Source: Opisthocomus hoazin (taxonomy: Eukaryota > Chordata > Aves > Opisthocomiformes > Opisthocomidae). Taken from it: 64,000 nucleotides of DNA. Location of the stretch: assembly GCF_030867145.1 (NCBI RefSeq), contig NC_134454.1, positions 53,733,830 to 53,797,829 of the forward strand. Direction: 5' to 3'. Positions within the stretch are counted from its first letter, which is position 1. Every line of letters starts with the position of its first letter. The position numbers were made by a program, and so were the translations under genes. This document shows, in pieces, positions 62,815-64,000 of the stretch. Under the pieces are notes generated by a model, which saw only the letters and a program-made list of their open reading frames with translations, searched no databases and was not told the origin of the DNA.

Positions 62815-64000
62815 CACAGAACCATAGAATTGTAGAATGGTTTGGGTTGGAAGGGAACTTATAGATCACTTAGTTCCACCTCCCTGCCACAGGCAGGGAC
62901 ACCTTCCACCAGATCAAGTTGCTCAAAGCCACATCCAACCTGGTCTTAAACACTTTCAGGGAGGGGGCATCCACAGCTTCTCTGGACAACCTACTCCAGT
63001 GCCTCACCACCCTCATCTAATCTAAATCTACCCTCTTTCAGCTTGAAGCCGTTGCTGCTTGTCCTATCACTCCATACCCTTGTCAAAAGTCCTTCTCCAG
63101 CTTTCTTGTAGGCCATCTTCAGGCACTGGAAGGGTGCTACAGTGTCTCCCCGGAGCCTTCTCTTCTCCAGGCTGAACAACCCCAACTCTCTCAGCCTTTC
63201 CTTTTAGGAGAGGTGCTCCATCGTTCTGATTATTTTTATGGCCCTCCTCTGGACCCACTCTGACAGGTCCATGTCTTTCCTGTGCTGAGGGCTCCAGAGC
63301 TGGACGCAGGACTCCAGATGGGATCTCACCAGAGCAGAGAGGCAGAATCCCCTCCATCAACCTGCTGGCCACACTTTTTTTGATGCAGCCCAGGATATGG
63401 TTGCCCTTTTGGGCTGCGAGCATGCATTGCTGGGTCACGTTGAGCTTCTCATCAAGCAGCACATCCAAGTCCTTCTCCTCAGAGCTGCCCTCAATCCATT
63501 GTCTGCCCAGCCTGTATTTATGCTTGGGATTGCCCCAACCCAGGTGCCGGACCATGCACTTGGCCTGGTTGAACTTCATGAGGTTCACACAGGCCCACCT
63601 CTCAAGCCTGTCAGGGTTCCTCTCGATGGCTTCCCTTCCTCCAGTGTGTTGACTGCACCACAGAGCTTGGTATCGTTGGAAAACTTGCTGAGAGTGCACT
63701 CAATCACACTGTCCCATGTCACCAACAAAGATGTTAAACAGCGCCAGTCCCAATACTGACCCCTGAGGAGTGCCACTCATCACTGGTCTCCACTTGGACA
63801 TCAAGCCATTGACTACAACTCTTTGAGCATGACTATCCAGCCAATTCCTTATCCACCAAGTGGTCCATGCATCATATCCATGTCTCTTCAATTTAGAGAC
63901 AAGGATGTCATGTGGGACAGCGTCAAATGCTGTGCATGAGTCCAGGTAGATGGCATCAGTTGCTCTTCCCTTATCCACCAATGAAGTCACCCCATCATAG
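62815..64000 (-). mobile_element. CR1 LINE, longer fragment with decayed reverse transcriptase, cut by window edge
   Basis: Starts with CACAGAACCATAGAATTG and extends to the end of the window. Reading leftward on the minus strand: a reverse-transcriptase segment with [20 protein letters not shown] and [20 protein letters not shown] (63700-63990), the catalytic region, then the connection and ORF2 tail. The segment that normally carries the catalytic aspartate pair is changed to FSNDTKLCGA (about 63680), and several frame changes break the coding sequence between 63780 and 62990. It is therefore inactive. Its 5' part lies beyond the window. Confidence 0.93.

Noticed and set aside
63067-63699. 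210-codon minus frame that could be called a gene
   Set aside because: It is CR1 ORF2 sequence read through frame changes, part of the LINE at 62815-64000.

Overview
This window is nuclear DNA from a bird. Eight CR1 LINE fragments, three copies of one retroviral-type long terminal repeat, and a head-to-head pair of genes recognisable as ABHD17B and the homologue of human C9orf85 support this. The pair is adjacent on human chromosome 9q21, and that segment corresponds to the avian Z chromosome (established knowledge). Z linkage here is therefore an inference. The species cannot be named from the sequence.

Layout. Positions 1-19160 hold no recognisable gene. They contain an LTR (1771-2914, minus), a CR1 tail (3099-3473), a second LTR (5727-~6759, plus), a short hAT-type DNA transposon with an intact 8-bp target duplication (10403-10720), a 440-bp pyrimidine-rich block and an old CR1 relic (~16735-17165). 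ABHD17B occupies about 19160-38060 on the minus strand. It has three coding exons (31477-31943, 21406-21585, 20288-20507), a non-coding first exon inside a CpG island, and introns that carry three more CR1 fragments. The CpG island (~37310-38790) is shared with the C9orf85 homologue. That gene runs rightward on the plus strand through four coding exons (38350-38451, 47345-47451, 50398-50511, 51228-51405) and ends near 51690. Positions 51700-64000 are intergenic, with a small CpG-rich block (~58845-59285), a third LTR (59380-60505, minus), a CR1 tail (61748-62327) and a longer CR1 with decayed reverse-transcriptase sequence that runs off the right edge (62815-64000).

Function. ABHD17B is a membrane-anchored serine hydrolase that removes palmitate from proteins. 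The C9orf85 homologue is a small basic protein with four CxxC pairs (DUF2039 family) and no established activity. They probably share one bidirectional promoter, which suggests housekeeping co-expression and not a common pathway. Both reading frames are intact across all splice junctions: 288 and 166 codons.

No new multi-gene system was seen. The least ordinary signals are the tandem ~50-bp units inside the LTR family, which differ by one unit between copies, the well-preserved hAT insertion, the single orientation of all eight CR1 fragments, and a chimeric open frame made from CR1 in the sense direction inside an ABHD17B intron.
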